64,000 nucleotides of DNA from Sunxiuqinia elliptica (GTDB lineage: Bacteria; Bacteroidota; Bacteroidia; Bacteroidales; Prolixibacteraceae). The position numbers were made by a program, and so were the translations under genes. Shown here one piece after another: positions 37,283-45,536 of this stretch (its first letter is position 1; each line of letters opens with the position of its first letter). A model generated the notes under the pieces. That model was not told the origin of the DNA, ran no database searches, and saw only the letters and a list, made by a program, of their open reading frames with translations. Location of the stretch: the NCBI RefSeq assembly GCF_900113005.1, contig NZ_FONW01000002.1, positions 248,001 through 312,000 on the forward strand. The letters are read 5' to 3'.

Positions 37283-38365
37283 TTACCATTTATAAACGAT
37301 GGAATTAATATTCATTCCGGCACCAACAGAGCAGAGGATGATGTAGTCTCCTTCATTGATTTCTTGCCCTTCCATTTGACCTTTAACAATCAGATCAAGC
37401 AGAGTAGGAACCGTTGCTGTTGATGAATTGCCTAGCTTATTGATGCTCATTGGCATAATTCCTGCAGGGATTTCTTTTTCCTTGTATAGCTTAAATACGC
37501 CTTTTAAAATAGCTTCATCCATTTTTTCATTGGCTTGGTGGATCAGCACTTTTTTAACGTCGCTTAACTGGAGGCCTGCTTTATCAAGGCTGTCTTTTAC
37601 TACACCCGGAACATGGCTGATCGCATAGATGTATAGCTTGCGTCCCGCCATCTTAATAAAAAGATCATCACCTTCAAAGTCTGGATTCTGAGAAGAACCA
37701 AAAGTCAATAAGTTGGCATATGGATTAGAATCTGATCGGCTGCTGTGAGCGATGATTCCTGTTGGTGTTTCACTTTCAACTGCTTCAACAATTGTTGCAC
37801 CTGCTCCGTCAGAGAAGATCATGGTATCTCTGTCGTGTGGATCAGAAATACGAGAAAGCGTATCCGATCCGATGACGACCCCGCGTTTAAAAGTGCCACT
37901 TCGCAAGTAGGCGTCGGCAATAATCATGCTCTGTGTCCATCCTGGACAGCCCGAAATAACATCATGGCAGATGCATGCCGGATTTTTAATGTCTGTTAGT
38001 TTTTTTACTCGGTTAGCAAGCCCCGGTAAAGTATCGACGGAAGTATTTCCTGGACGCACATCGCCAAAGTTGTGTCCAAAAATGATGAAATCAAGCGTTT
38101 CCTTGTCAATTCCAGCCGATTCGCAAGCATTTAGAACAGCCGATGCTGCCATGTCAGAGTTTACTTGATTGTCGTCGATCCAACGGCGCTCTTCAATATT
38201 GGTAATCTCATGGAACTTTTGGATAATTTCTTCATTGCTTTTATCAAACGGTTTTCTTGAGGATGGATCATAGAATTCATAGTCAAGGAAATAATCGTTT
38301 TTGATTACTTTTGGAGGAATGTAACTCCCTGTTCCAATAATTTTTGTGTATAACTTTTTAGCCAT
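37283..38365 (-). CDS. 3-oxoacyl-ACP synthase III family (FabH-like)
   Basis: A 360-residue thiolase-fold condensing enzyme. The catalytic cysteine is in DVISGCPGWTQ, histidine in VLIHQANEKM and asparagine in LGNSSTATVP, so the Cys-His-Asn triad is complete. KAS III starts fatty-acid synthesis from acyl-CoA and malonyl-ACP. No plsX or fabF lies nearby, so a secondary role is possible. The ATG at 38365 is preferred; a TTG at 38374 would overlap lpxH. It lies 5 bases after lpxH, and the pair links fatty-acyl and lipid A chemistry. Confidence 0.9.
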   Translation of the reverse strand: MAKKLYTKIIGTGSYIPPKVIKNDYFLDYEFYDPSSRKPFDKSNEEIIQKFHEITNIEERRWIDDNQVNSDMAASAVLNACESAGIDKETLDFIIFGHNFGDVRPGNTSVDTLPGLANRVKKLTDIKNPACICHDVISGCPGWTQSMIIADAYLRSGTFKRGVVIGSDTLSRISDPHDRDTMIFSDGAGATIVEAVESETPTGIIAHSSRSDSNPYANLLTFGSSQNPDFEGDDLFIKMAGRKLYIYAISHVPGVVKDSLDKAGLQLSDVKKVLIHQANEKMDEAILKGVFKLYKEKEIPAGIMPMSINKLGNSSTATVPTLLDLIVKGQMEGQEINEGDYIILCSVGAGMNINSIVYKW

Positions 38366-38370
38366 AACGA

Positions 38371-39144
38371 TCAATTCTTAGGCTTTTCGCCCGGACCTTT
38401 ATAAGTTTTCAATTCAAATTTGTTGCCGTCAAAAACTCCATACGAGAAATGAGTAATCCAATCACCCAAATTAATGTACCTGGACTTTTTTCCAAGAGGC
38501 AAATCTAATAACAAATGACGATGACCGAAAATAAAATAATCAACTTCTTCTTGTTCGAGTACTGATTTTGCAAAAAGATAAAGTCCTTCGGCATCCTCTC
38601 CTTTAAATGGAACAAACATGCCTTTAGACAACCTACTTTTCTTTGACCATGCGTGCGCCAGCCTGATTCCGACATCGGGATGGAGCCAGGAGTTGAGCCA
38701 TTGTAAAAAGCGGTTAGTAAATAATTTTTTCAGAAAGTGATAACCTTTGTCATAAGGATCCAAGCCGTCACCATGAGCTAGAAAAAACTTTTTCCCAGAG
38801 AGTGTAACTCGCATTTCTTCGCGGTGAAGTTGGAAGCCGATTTCTTTTGGGAGGTAATCAAATACCCAAACATCATGGTTTCCTGTAAAAAAGTGGATGG
38901 GAATTCCTGAATCACTTAATTCCGCGAGCTTTCCTAAAAAACGAGTAAATCCACGAGGGGCCACTGTTTTATATTCAAACCAATAGTCAAAAATATCCCC
39001 CATCAAAAAGAGGGCCGCAGCATCTTGTTTGATTTCATCCAGCCAACGCACTAAAAGTTTTTCTCGCTCCAAGTTATTTGATAGGGCGGGAGCTCCTAGG
39101 TGGGTGTCTGAAATGAAATATATTTTACCTTGATAATCAGTCAA
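38371..39144 (-). CDS. lpxH: UDP-2,3-diacylglucosamine diphosphatase
   Basis: A 257-residue calcineurin-like metallophosphatase of lipid A synthesis. FISDTHLGAP carries the first metal ligands, LMGDIFDYWFE the bridging aspartate, FTGNHDVWVFD the Asn-His-Asp block, LAHGDGLDP the next histidine and FGHRHLLL the last. PDVGIRLAHAWSKKSR is like LpxH. It hydrolyses UDP-diacylglucosamine to lipid X. The frame offers no ATG or GTG before the metal motif, so the start is probably the TTG at 39144. It lies 5 bases ahead of the KAS III gene. Confidence 0.92.
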   Translation of the reverse strand: MTDYQGKIYFISDTHLGAPALSNNLEREKLLVRWLDEIKQDAAALFLMGDIFDYWFEYKTVAPRGFTRFLGKLAELSDSGIPIHFFTGNHDVWVFDYLPKEIGFQLHREEMRVTLSGKKFFLAHGDGLDPYDKGYHFLKKLFTNRFLQWLNSWLHPDVGIRLAHAWSKKSRLSKGMFVPFKGEDAEGLYLFAKSVLEQEEVDYFIFGHRHLLLDLPLGKKSRYINLGDWITHFSYGVFDGNKFELKTYKGPGEKPKN

Positions 39145-39220
39145 TATTCTATGTGTTTCGTGTTGGAAAAATCGGACAAATATACCAGTAAAAAGTTAAG
39201 TTTCAAGCATGTCTTGTGCA

Positions 39221-39245
39221 AAAAAGGCCGGTGAAACACCGGCCT
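39221..39245 (-). terminator. Terminator of the DUF4369 lipoprotein gene
   Basis: AGGCCGGTG and CACCGGCCT form a perfect 9-base-pair stem around a 3-base loop. On the minus strand it runs into at least five Ts. Confidence 0.85.
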
Positions 39246-39253
39246 GATCTATC

Positions 39254-40423
39254 TTAGTTTAACACTTCATTGAGTATTTTGTCGAGGGCGGGGCCTTTTA
39301 TGCCTTTGGCAACAATGGCTCCTTTTTCATCGAGAAGGTAGTTGAAGGGAAGGGTTTGTACATTGTAGTTTAGCACGGCTTGAGTACTACCTTCCATGTC
39401 ACCAACATTAACCCATTTTAGTTTGTCTTGGTCAATGGCATCCAACCATTCATAGCGGTTTTCATCTACACTCACTTGGTAAATTTCAAAACCTTTGCGG
39501 CGGTATTTATTATACAGCTCAACCAAAACCGGATTCATAATTCGGGATCCGCGGTCTTGTGCTGACCAAAATTGAAGCAGAACATATTTTCCGCGAAGAG
39601 ACGATAGCGCAATTTCTTTTCCATCAGGATCGGGGAGTACGATCTCCGGGCTATTTTGCCCTTGTTCCTGGATGAACTGTTGAACTTTTGCATTTCGTTC
39701 TTCCTGAATCAGTTTCATGGTGTTGGCATACAACGCTTTTACATGTTCTGACTCTGGGTAAAATGAGTTAAGTGCTGAGGCGGCTGTTTTTAACGATTGC
39801 AAATCCTGAATAACAAAGTTGTCGTTGTCAAATTTTTGGTAGAGCGCCAGCACAGAGGCCATTGAAAAAGGATGTTTTGTAACAAACTCTTTCGAATACT
39901 CCATTTGGGTTTCAACGATCTCATTGTATTCTTGATCCCATTTCTTTTTTAAACTTTGGTAATTGGGGTCGGTACGAAACAGCACATGCAATGAACGGAT
40001 TGAATCCATCTGGTGTTTGGTCCGGCTTAAATGTTGGTTTAATTCCTGAACCAAGGCAGAGCCTTCAGAGCCTTCAACCAAATAATCTCGTGAAAAATTG
40101 ACTGCATCACCTGCTACTTTAACTTGTTCAGCAGAGTCAACCAATAATGTAATGAAGTTTTTCTCGCTCAATTTCAGCAAGAAAAAGGTAGGCTGACTAA
40201 CTTGCCCGTCAAAGGAAAACTCTCCTTTTTTGTTAATTTTTACTGAATCAATATTTTCGGAGGATGCCAACTTCAACTCATCCAGGTAAACATATTTGCC
40301 TTCTGCGTTGCTAATACGTCCTGAAATTTTGTAATGTGTTGATTCATCACATGCTACTGCAAGGGTAGCAATTGAAATTACGAATAGAATTAACCTTTTC
40401 ACGATTCTGATTTTTATTGTCAT
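39254..40423 (-). CDS. DUF4369/TlpA-like lipoprotein without redox cysteines
   Basis: A 389-residue lipoprotein with a lipobox (LAVAC, C25). An N-terminal DUF4369-type beta domain (about 30-125, YKISGRISNAEGKYVYLDEL) is followed by helices and a TlpA/AhpC-like thioredoxin domain from about 255. The cis-proline loop TLPFNYLL (P359) remains. The site that should read WCxxC is FWSAQDRGSR (285-294) and has no cysteines, so thiol chemistry is lost. It probably acts as a binding or scaffolding protein at the outer membrane's inner face. It diverges from ribF and ends with a terminator. Confidence 0.85.
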   Translation of the reverse strand: MTIKIRIVKRLILFVISIATLAVACDESTHYKISGRISNAEGKYVYLDELKLASSENIDSVKINKKGEFSFDGQVSQPTFFLLKLSEKNFITLLVDSAEQVKVAGDAVNFSRDYLVEGSEGSALVQELNQHLSRTKHQMDSIRSLHVLFRTDPNYQSLKKKWDQEYNEIVETQMEYSKEFVTKHPFSMASVLALYQKFDNDNFVIQDLQSLKTAASALNSFYPESEHVKALYANTMKLIQEERNAKVQQFIQEQGQNSPEIVLPDPDGKEIALSSLRGKYVLLQFWSAQDRGSRIMNPVLVELYNKYRRKGFEIYQVSVDENRYEWLDAIDQDKLKWVNVGDMEGSTQAVLNYNVQTLPFNYLLDEKGAIVAKGIKGPALDKILNEVLN

Positions 40424-40462
40424 TTTTTAAACGGAGGGTAAAAATAATAAATTACCAATCAA

Positions 40463-40521
40463 ATAACCGGTCGATATAAAATCTTTTAGAAGATGTCAGC
40501 GTTTTCATGTTTATAACCGGT
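40463..40521. repeat. Direct repeat ATAACCGGT, 50 bases apart
   Basis: ATAACCGGT at 40463-40471 and again at 40513-40521 in the region between the divergent lipoprotein gene and ribF. Each copy includes the palindrome ACCGGT. The second copy lies just ahead of the ribF -7 box. It could be a regulator's site, or chance. Confidence 0.4.
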
Positions 40522-40540
40522 TTAAAAACTAAAATTATAC

Positions 40541-40548
40541 TATTTTTG
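40541..40548 (+). promoter_or_regulatory. -7 box for ribF
   Basis: TATTTTTG fits TAnnTTTG and lies 21 bases before the ribF ATG. A TTTA at 40521-40524 is the nearest -33 candidate. Confidence 0.5.
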
Positions 40549-40569
40549 CCAGTTGAAAATTAGGTTTGA

Positions 40570-41505
40570 ATGAAAGTTTATCGTGACGTCAGCCAATTTA
40601 ATGTTGCTAAACCCATCCTCACTGTGGGCTCGTTCGACGGGGTGCACTTGGGGCACCGGAAAGTCATTGACCGACTGAATGAAATTGCTGCAAGTAAAAA
40701 TGGGGAGTCGGTTATTTTTACTTTTGCTCCACATCCTCGGGTCGTACTAAGTCCACAACAAAATGATCTACGGTTATTAACAACACTGGATGAAAAGATT
40801 GAGTTGTTGGAGCAAGCTGGGGTTGATCATCTTATTGTTTTCTCTTTTACCAAAGATTTTTCAGAGTTAAGTTATACCGATTTTGTACGTTCGATCCTCG
40901 TAACCCAGCTGGGAATTGACAGTTTGGTGGTCGGATATGATCACAAATTTGGGAAGAACCGCAAAGGCGATTTTGAAATGTTGAAGGGGTTGGCCATGGC
41001 ATTCGGGTTTGAGTTGGAAAAGCTGGATGTGTTGCTTTCAGACGATGTCAACGTGAGTTCTACCAAAATTCGACATGCCTTGCAGGAAGGTGATATTGCC
41101 AGAGCGAATAAATACCTAGGGTACCCGTTTCGCTTAAACGGAACTGTGGTTGAAGGTCAAAAGCTGGGACGGAAAATTCAATTCCCAACAGCCAATATCG
41201 AAACTTCAGATCCCCATAAAATTATTCCGGGGTATGGTGTTTATGCTGTGAACGTGCTGGTTGAAGGGAAAACGTATCAAGGAATGCTGAACATAGGCAC
41301 ACGACCTACGATAAATAACAACGCAGACCATCGAAGCATTGAAGTTCATATTTTCGATTTTGACCAGGATATCTACCAAAAACAGTTGGAGTTGAAATTT
41401 CTGGCTAAGGTTAGGGAAGAACAAAAGTTTGGCTCGATTGATGGCTTGCGCTCCCAGTTGGAGCAGGATAAGCTGGATGTGCGTCACCTTTTGAAAAATT
41501 TGTGA
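40570..41505 (+). CDS. ribF: Bifunctional riboflavin kinase/FMN adenylyltransferase
   Basis: A 311-residue enzyme converting riboflavin to FMN and FAD. The N-terminal FAD synthetase domain has GSFDGVHLGHRKVI and VVGYDHKFGKNRKGD. The C-terminal riboflavin kinase domain (about 185-310) has GRKIQFPTANIE, PGYGVYAVNV and the GMLNIGTRPTI block. Length and order are standard. A -7 box precedes it. No FMN riboswitch is seen in the short leader. Confidence 0.97.
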   Translation: MKVYRDVSQFNVAKPILTVGSFDGVHLGHRKVIDRLNEIAASKNGESVIFTFAPHPRVVLSPQQNDLRLLTTLDEKIELLEQAGVDHLIVFSFTKDFSELSYTDFVRSILVTQLGIDSLVVGYDHKFGKNRKGDFEMLKGLAMAFGFELEKLDVLLSDDVNVSSTKIRHALQEGDIARANKYLGYPFRLNGTVVEGQKLGRKIQFPTANIETSDPHKIIPGYGVYAVNVLVEGKTYQGMLNIGTRPTINNNADHRSIEVHIFDFDQDIYQKQLELKFLAKVREEQKFGSIDGLRSQLEQDKLDVRHLLKNL

Positions 41506-41560
41506 GAGAATTAATCCGTCTGTTACGACTACGAATATAAATCTGAACTTATTCATTCTA

Positions 41561-41592
41561 TTGGAGTTATTCGAATAGAATAACTATTTTTG
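41561..41592 (+). promoter_or_regulatory. Promoter for ahcY
   Basis: TTG at 41561-41563 and TATTTTTG at 41585-41592 are 21 bases apart, a good Bacteroidota -33/-7 pair. It lies 26 bases before the ahcY ATG. Confidence 0.7.
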
Positions 41593-41618
41593 CACTTCTA
41601 AAAATACTGAAGACAATT

Positions 41619-43037
41619 ATGACAACATTGACCGAAAAGAAAGCCGATTATAAAGTTGCCGATATTAATTTGGCCGATTACGGACGAAAAGAAATTGAGA
41701 TTGCAGAAAAGGAAATGCCAGGTTTGATGGCTATCCGGGAAAAATATGCGAGTGAACAACCGCTGAAAGGGGCACGCATTATGGGGTCATTGCATATGAC
41801 CATTCAAACTGCGGTGTTAATTGAAACTCTGGTTGAGCTTGGAGCCGATGTACGTTGGGCCAGCTGTAATATTTTCAGTACGCAAGATCATGCTGCCGCT
41901 GCGATCGCTGTCACAGGTGTTCCTGTTTTTGCTTGGAAGGGCGAAACACTGGAAGAATACTGGTGGTGTACCGAGCGTGCCTTGGACTTTGGTAATGGAC
42001 AAGGGCCTAATTTGATTGTTGATGATGGGGGCGATGCAACTATTATGATTCATCATGGTTATGCTGCGGAGAAAAATCCTGCTTTGTTGGATGTTGAATT
42101 GGAAGCCGAGGATGAAATTGAGTTGTTCAAAGCCTTGAAACGTATTTTGGCTGAAGATCCAGAACGTTGGCAGCGCACTGCTCCAGAAATCAAAGGGGTA
42201 TCGGAAGAAACGACAACTGGCGTGCATCGTTTGTACCAAATGATGGAAAAAGGAACGCTGCTATTTCCTGCCTTCAATGTAAACGATTCAGTTACCAAAT
42301 CGAAATTCGACAACTTGTATGGCTGTCGCGAATCACTGGCCGATGGGATTAAGCGTGCTACTGATGTGATGATTGCTGGAAAAGTGGTCGTTGTTGCCGG
42401 TTATGGCGATGTGGGTAAAGGTTGCGCTAAATCGATGCGTGGATACGGAGCTCGTGTAATTGTTACTGAAATTGATCCGATTTGCGCTTTACAGGCTGCG
42501 ATGGAAGGTTTTGAAGTAAAAACCATGGAAGATGCCCTGGAAGAAGGAAATATTTTTGTGACCACCACCGGCAATAAAGATATTATCACTGCTCAGCACA
42601 TGGCAGGCATGAAAGATCAGGCGATCGTATGTAATATTGGGCACTTTGACAATGAAATTCAAGTAGCTAAATTGGAAAAATGGCCTGGGATTGTTAAAAC
42701 AAACATCAAACCACAAGTTGATAAATATACCTACGAGGATGGCCATTCAATTTTCTTGTTAGCCGAAGGACGTTTGGTGAACTTGGGATGTGCAACCGGT
42801 CACCCTTCTTTTGTAATGAGTAATTCATTTACCAATCAGACTTTGGCTCAGATTGAACTTTGGAAAAACGACTATCAAACCGATGTTTACCGTTTGCCAA
42901 AGCATTTGGATGAAGAGGTTGCCCGTCTGCACTTGGAGCAGTTAGGTGTTAAGCTTACCAAACTAAGTAAAGATCAGGCTGATTATATTGGGGTCCGGCA
43001 AGAAGGACCCTACAAACCAGAACACTACCGTTATTAA
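41619..43037 (+). CDS. ahcY: Adenosylhomocysteinase
   Basis: A 472-residue NAD-dependent enzyme that splits S-adenosylhomocysteine, clearing the product of methylation reactions. [33 protein letters not shown] and [15 protein letters not shown] (the NAD-binding loop) are conserved, as is the C-terminal KPEHYRY end. The length fits the bacterial form. It has its own promoter and a terminator. Confidence 0.98.
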   Translation: MTTLTEKKADYKVADINLADYGRKEIEIAEKEMPGLMAIREKYASEQPLKGARIMGSLHMTIQTAVLIETLVELGADVRWASCNIFSTQDHAAAAIAVTGVPVFAWKGETLEEYWWCTERALDFGNGQGPNLIVDDGGDATIMIHHGYAAEKNPALLDVELEAEDEIELFKALKRILAEDPERWQRTAPEIKGVSEETTTGVHRLYQMMEKGTLLFPAFNVNDSVTKSKFDNLYGCRESLADGIKRATDVMIAGKVVVVAGYGDVGKGCAKSMRGYGARVIVTEIDPICALQAAMEGFEVKTMEDALEEGNIFVTTTGNKDIITAQHMAGMKDQAIVCNIGHFDNEIQVAKLEKWPGIVKTNIKPQVDKYTYEDGHSIFLLAEGRLVNLGCATGHPSFVMSNSFTNQTLAQIELWKNDYQTDVYRLPKHLDEEVARLHLEQLGVKLTKLSKDQADYIGVRQEGPYKPEHYRY

Positions 43038-43049
43038 TTAGATAGAAAG

Positions 43050-43074
43050 AAGCAGCTTTAGGGCTGCTTTTTTT
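43050..43074 (+). terminator. Terminator after ahcY
   Basis: AAGCAGC pairs with GCTGCTT around a six-base loop, followed by a T-run. The next ORF starts 13 bases beyond, so that gene probably has its own promoter (the sequence TATCTTCG nearby is close to a -7 box). Confidence 0.8.
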
Positions 43075-43087
43075 GTATCTTCGGGCT

Positions 43088-43519
43088 ATGCCCGATAAGA
43101 AGATACACGAAAATCAAGTCTTTCAACTGTTCCAGCATTTGTTGGATGATTTCCCCAAAGGCAAGGTGGTTCAAACCGAATCGCCCGACTTCTTGATCCG
43201 TTTGAACCGGAGAAAGGTGATTGGCGTTGAGCTAACGGAGTTGCACGGGCAAACGTTTTACGACAACCAAGGGCATTTCGAGAAACCAGAGCTACTGTTT
43301 TATCATCTGGAAGAAACCATTCAGGCTAAAGAGGAAAAAATGTACTTGTATCAGAAAGTAAAACCCGTAGAGCTATGGCTATTGATTCATCTCCGCTCCT
43401 TCCAAAATCAACTGAACTTTCACTACCGCAACAAGTTGGATAATTGTTTTTTTAATTCTTCGTTTGATCGGATTTACTTATTGGAGGAAAAGAAACGACA
43501 GCTACATGAAATCAGTTGA
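43088..43519 (+). CDS. Hypothetical protein, possible PD-(D/E)XK-like fold
   Basis: A 143-residue protein from the ATG at 43088. I do not recognise a named family. The segment TESPDFLIRLNRRKVIGVELTEL (given here only as E31, D34 and E48-x-T50) has the E..PD...GVE.T spacing of some PD-(D/E)XK nuclease-like domains, though threonine stands where lysine is expected. The C-terminal half is rich in aromatic and basic residues, including FDRIYLLEE. Located between ahcY and a convergent lipoprotein gene. Confidence 0.6.
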   Translation: MPDKKIHENQVFQLFQHLLDDFPKGKVVQTESPDFLIRLNRRKVIGVELTELHGQTFYDNQGHFEKPELLFYHLEETIQAKEEKMYLYQKVKPVELWLLIHLRSFQNQLNFHYRNKLDNCFFNSSFDRIYLLEEKKRQLHEIS

Positions 43520-43526
43520 CGACGTA

Positions 43527-43952
43527 TTAATTTGTAATGTAAAGTCGGCTTCCAGATACATTTACCCGATACTGTTTAAGAGGTTCGGGCGATGGTCCGC
43601 TAATAACATAACCTCCATCCAGTAAATTATATTGTGTTTTACAACAGGGACAGGTACCAATAACGCCGTCTGCTTCGATTCGGCAGTTGAGATCAATTTC
43701 GTAAGGACAGGTAATATCGTACGCATAGAACGATACCCCGTTGTTAATGATGGCAATACCTCCATAGCCTCCATTGAAAAAAACTGGAAATCCCACGGTG
43801 TTGAGTCCATTATGATTGACGGTATTAATCGAAAAGTTCACGTTAACATAAGGAATTGAAGAATTAAAGTCGTCCTTACAGGCTGTACTAAAAGCCAACA
43901 TAAATACGAGAAAAAGACTTAGGCGAGAGAGTAAATGTTTTATACCATTCAT
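43527..43952 (-). CDS. Lipoprotein with Rieske-like domain and altered ligands
   Basis: A 141-residue lipoprotein (signal peptide, lipobox STAC with C25). The C-terminal half resembles a Rieske cluster domain: ITCPYE (C82) aligns with box I, and GTCPCCKTQY (C101, C103, C104) with box II, followed by GGYVISGPSPEPLKQYRV. In a canonical Rieske site each box has Cys and His; here Y84 and C104 take the histidine places, and C90 lies between. A [2Fe-2S] centre with classic ligands is therefore unlikely; cysteine-rich metal binding or a cluster-free fold is possible. Function unknown. Single gene. Confidence 0.68.
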   Translation of the reverse strand: MNGIKHLLSRLSLFLVFMLAFSTACKDDFNSSIPYVNVNFSINTVNHNGLNTVGFPVFFNGGYGGIAIINNGVSFYAYDITCPYEIDLNCRIEADGVIGTCPCCKTQYNLLDGGYVISGPSPEPLKQYRVNVSGSRLYITN

Positions 43953-44029
43953 TTTTTATATCTTTATAAACCTAAAACACGAAAAAAGGACGACTTAGTA
44001 TATCGTTTGTAAGGCAAATTTAATAGAAA

Positions 44030-44452
44030 ATGGAAGATTATATATTCATACTCATCGCAATTGTGCTTTCAATTATTGGTGCAGTCAATAAGAATAAAAA
44101 GAAGCAGGCTGCTCAGAACAATCCCGATTTTGTGGAGCCAGAGCGTGAACCCTCCATTTTTGATCAGATTTTTGAGGACCCTGTTTTTAGTGAAGAGCCC
44201 GTGAGAAAAGCTCCGAAAGTAGCTCCGGAACCTGAGGTTGTCGTTAAAAAGAGAGTAAGTCGAGAACCTTTGAAGCCGACTGTGATGACAAGAACTGAGA
44301 TTGGCGATGCGATTAAAACGTCAATCGGAACCGACTTGAAAGATGAGGAAAAAGAGCAACAAGAAGTGGAAACAACTCGCGAATCAATTTTAAGTGATTT
44401 TTCGTTACGTAAGGCTGTTATTTACTCTGAAATTCTCGAGCGGAAGTACTAG
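44030..44452 (+). CDS. Conserved hypothetical membrane-anchored protein
   Basis: A 140-residue protein. An N-terminal hydrophobic helix (about 4-18) is followed by a charged, probably disordered middle (KNKKKQ, many E and P residues) and a short conserved end, FSLRKAVIYSEILERKY. That end is familiar from small Bacteroidota proteins of unknown role. I know no function. It is upstream of greA with a 150-base gap. Confidence 0.72.
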   Translation: MEDYIFILIAIVLSIIGAVNKNKKKQAAQNNPDFVEPEREPSIFDQIFEDPVFSEEPVRKAPKVAPEPEVVVKKRVSREPLKPTVMTRTEIGDAIKTSIGTDLKDEEKEQQEVETTRESILSDFSLRKAVIYSEILERKY

Positions 44453-44521
44453 AACGGTTTTATAATTAGGTTTTTATAGGCTTTTGAGGACATAGCGCTC
44501 GCAAATACGAAATATTTTATA

Positions 44522-44529
44522 TAGCTTTG
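44522..44529 (+). promoter_or_regulatory. -7 box upstream of greA
   Basis: TAGCTTTG fits TAnnTTTG. Transcription from it would begin just before the hairpin at 44540, leaving an early-terminated leader. No -33 TTG at a good distance is seen. Confidence 0.45.
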
Positions 44530-44539
44530 TAAAACTAAA

Positions 44540-44567
44540 GAGTTCCGCTCGAGCGGAATTCTTTTTT
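44540..44567 (+). terminator. Hairpin with T-run in the greA leader
   Basis: GAGTTCCGCTC and GAGCGGAATTC form a near-perfect palindromic stem with little or no loop, followed by TTTTTT. It is either the terminator of the upstream small gene or an attenuator ahead of greA, because a -7 box lies just before it. Confidence 0.7.
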
Positions 44568-44602
44568 CTTTTATGTAGTCACAACAAAAAAGTGAAAAAA
44601 TA

Positions 44603-45076
44603 ATGGGAAAAGTGACCTATATAACCCAAGAAGGGTTAGATAAACTAAAAAAAGAACTAGAACACCTGATGAATGTGGAACGTCCGTCAATTTCGAAGCA
44701 AATTGGTGAGGCGATAGAAAAAGGTGATATTTCGGAGAATGCCGAATATGACGCTGCAAAAGATGCACAAGGAATGCTCGAAGCTAAAATTGCTGTTCTT
44801 CGTGGTAAGATTGCTAATGCACGCATTATTGACGAGTCGAAGATTGATACCTCTTCAGTACAAATTCTGAACAAGGTAACAATCAAAAACAAAAAGAATA
44901 ATGCAACCATGCAATATACCATCGTATCAGAGCATGAAGCTGATCTGAAATCTGGAAAGATTTCAATTGAAACACCAATTGCCAAAGGCTTACTAGGTAA
45001 GAAGGTGGGGGATGTCGTTGATATCCAGGTTCCATCTGGTATCATCGCTTTTGAAATTATTGACATTGCATTGTAA
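44603..45076 (+). CDS. greA: Transcription elongation factor GreA
   Basis: A 157-residue protein of standard length. The N-terminal coiled coil includes the acidic tip GDISENAEYDAAKD that reaches into RNA polymerase's channel, and the C-terminal domain has SGKISIETPIAKGLLGKKVGD. It triggers cleavage of backtracked transcripts. It lies 10 bases before the HIT gene, so they are probably co-transcribed. Confidence 0.97.
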   Translation: MGKVTYITQEGLDKLKKELEHLMNVERPSISKQIGEAIEKGDISENAEYDAAKDAQGMLEAKIAVLRGKIANARIIDESKIDTSSVQILNKVTIKNKKNNATMQYTIVSEHEADLKSGKISIETPIAKGLLGKKVGDVVDIQVPSGIIAFEIIDIAL

Positions 45077-45086
45077 ATTGTGAGTT

Positions 45087-45482
45087 ATGGCCAGTTTGTT
45101 TTCTAAAATCATAGCCGGAGAAATACCAGCCTACAAGGTTGCCGAAGATGACCGATTTTTTGCTTTTCTGGATATCTTTCCAACAGCAAAAGGACATACT
45201 TTAGTTATTCCTAAAAAGGAGGTTGATTATCTGTTTGACTTGGATGAGGAAACCTATCTGGGATTACACCAGTTTGCAAAAAAAGTAGCGGAAGGCCTAA
45301 AAAAAGCAGTCCCCTGCCAAAAGGTTGGGGTAATGGTTTTAGGCTTGGAGGTGCCACATGCCCACATTCATTTGGTGCCGATGCAATCGGAGCATGATTT
45401 ATTGAACTTCTCGGAGAAAGTCAAAATGACACCGGAACAGTTTGAAGAAGTTCGTGCTGCTATTGCAAACGCGATCGAATAA
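45087..45482 (+). CDS. HIT-family nucleotide-binding protein
   Basis: A 131-residue histidine-triad protein, with the H-x-H-x-H motif PHAHIHLVPM that forms the active site of nucleotide hydrolases and transferases. IIAGEIPAYKVAEDDRFFAFLDIFPTAKGHTL (shortened here to its start and end: IIAGEIPAYKV, GHTLVIPK) fits the HINT group. Substrates are likely adenosine nucleotide derivatives. It ends in a terminator. Confidence 0.95.
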   Translation: MASLFSKIIAGEIPAYKVAEDDRFFAFLDIFPTAKGHTLVIPKKEVDYLFDLDEETYLGLHQFAKKVAEGLKKAVPCQKVGVMVLGLEVPHAHIHLVPMQSEHDLLNFSEKVKMTPEQFEEVRAAIANAIE

Positions 45483-45504
45483 ATCAGGAATCAACAATAA
45501 AAGC

Positions 45505-45536
45505 AAGCCATTCCTGTTTCGGGAATGGCTTTTTTA
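45505..45536 (+). terminator. Terminator after HIT gene
   Basis: AAGCCATTCC pairs with GGAATGGCTT around a seven-base loop, followed by TTTTTATT. Confidence 0.9.
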
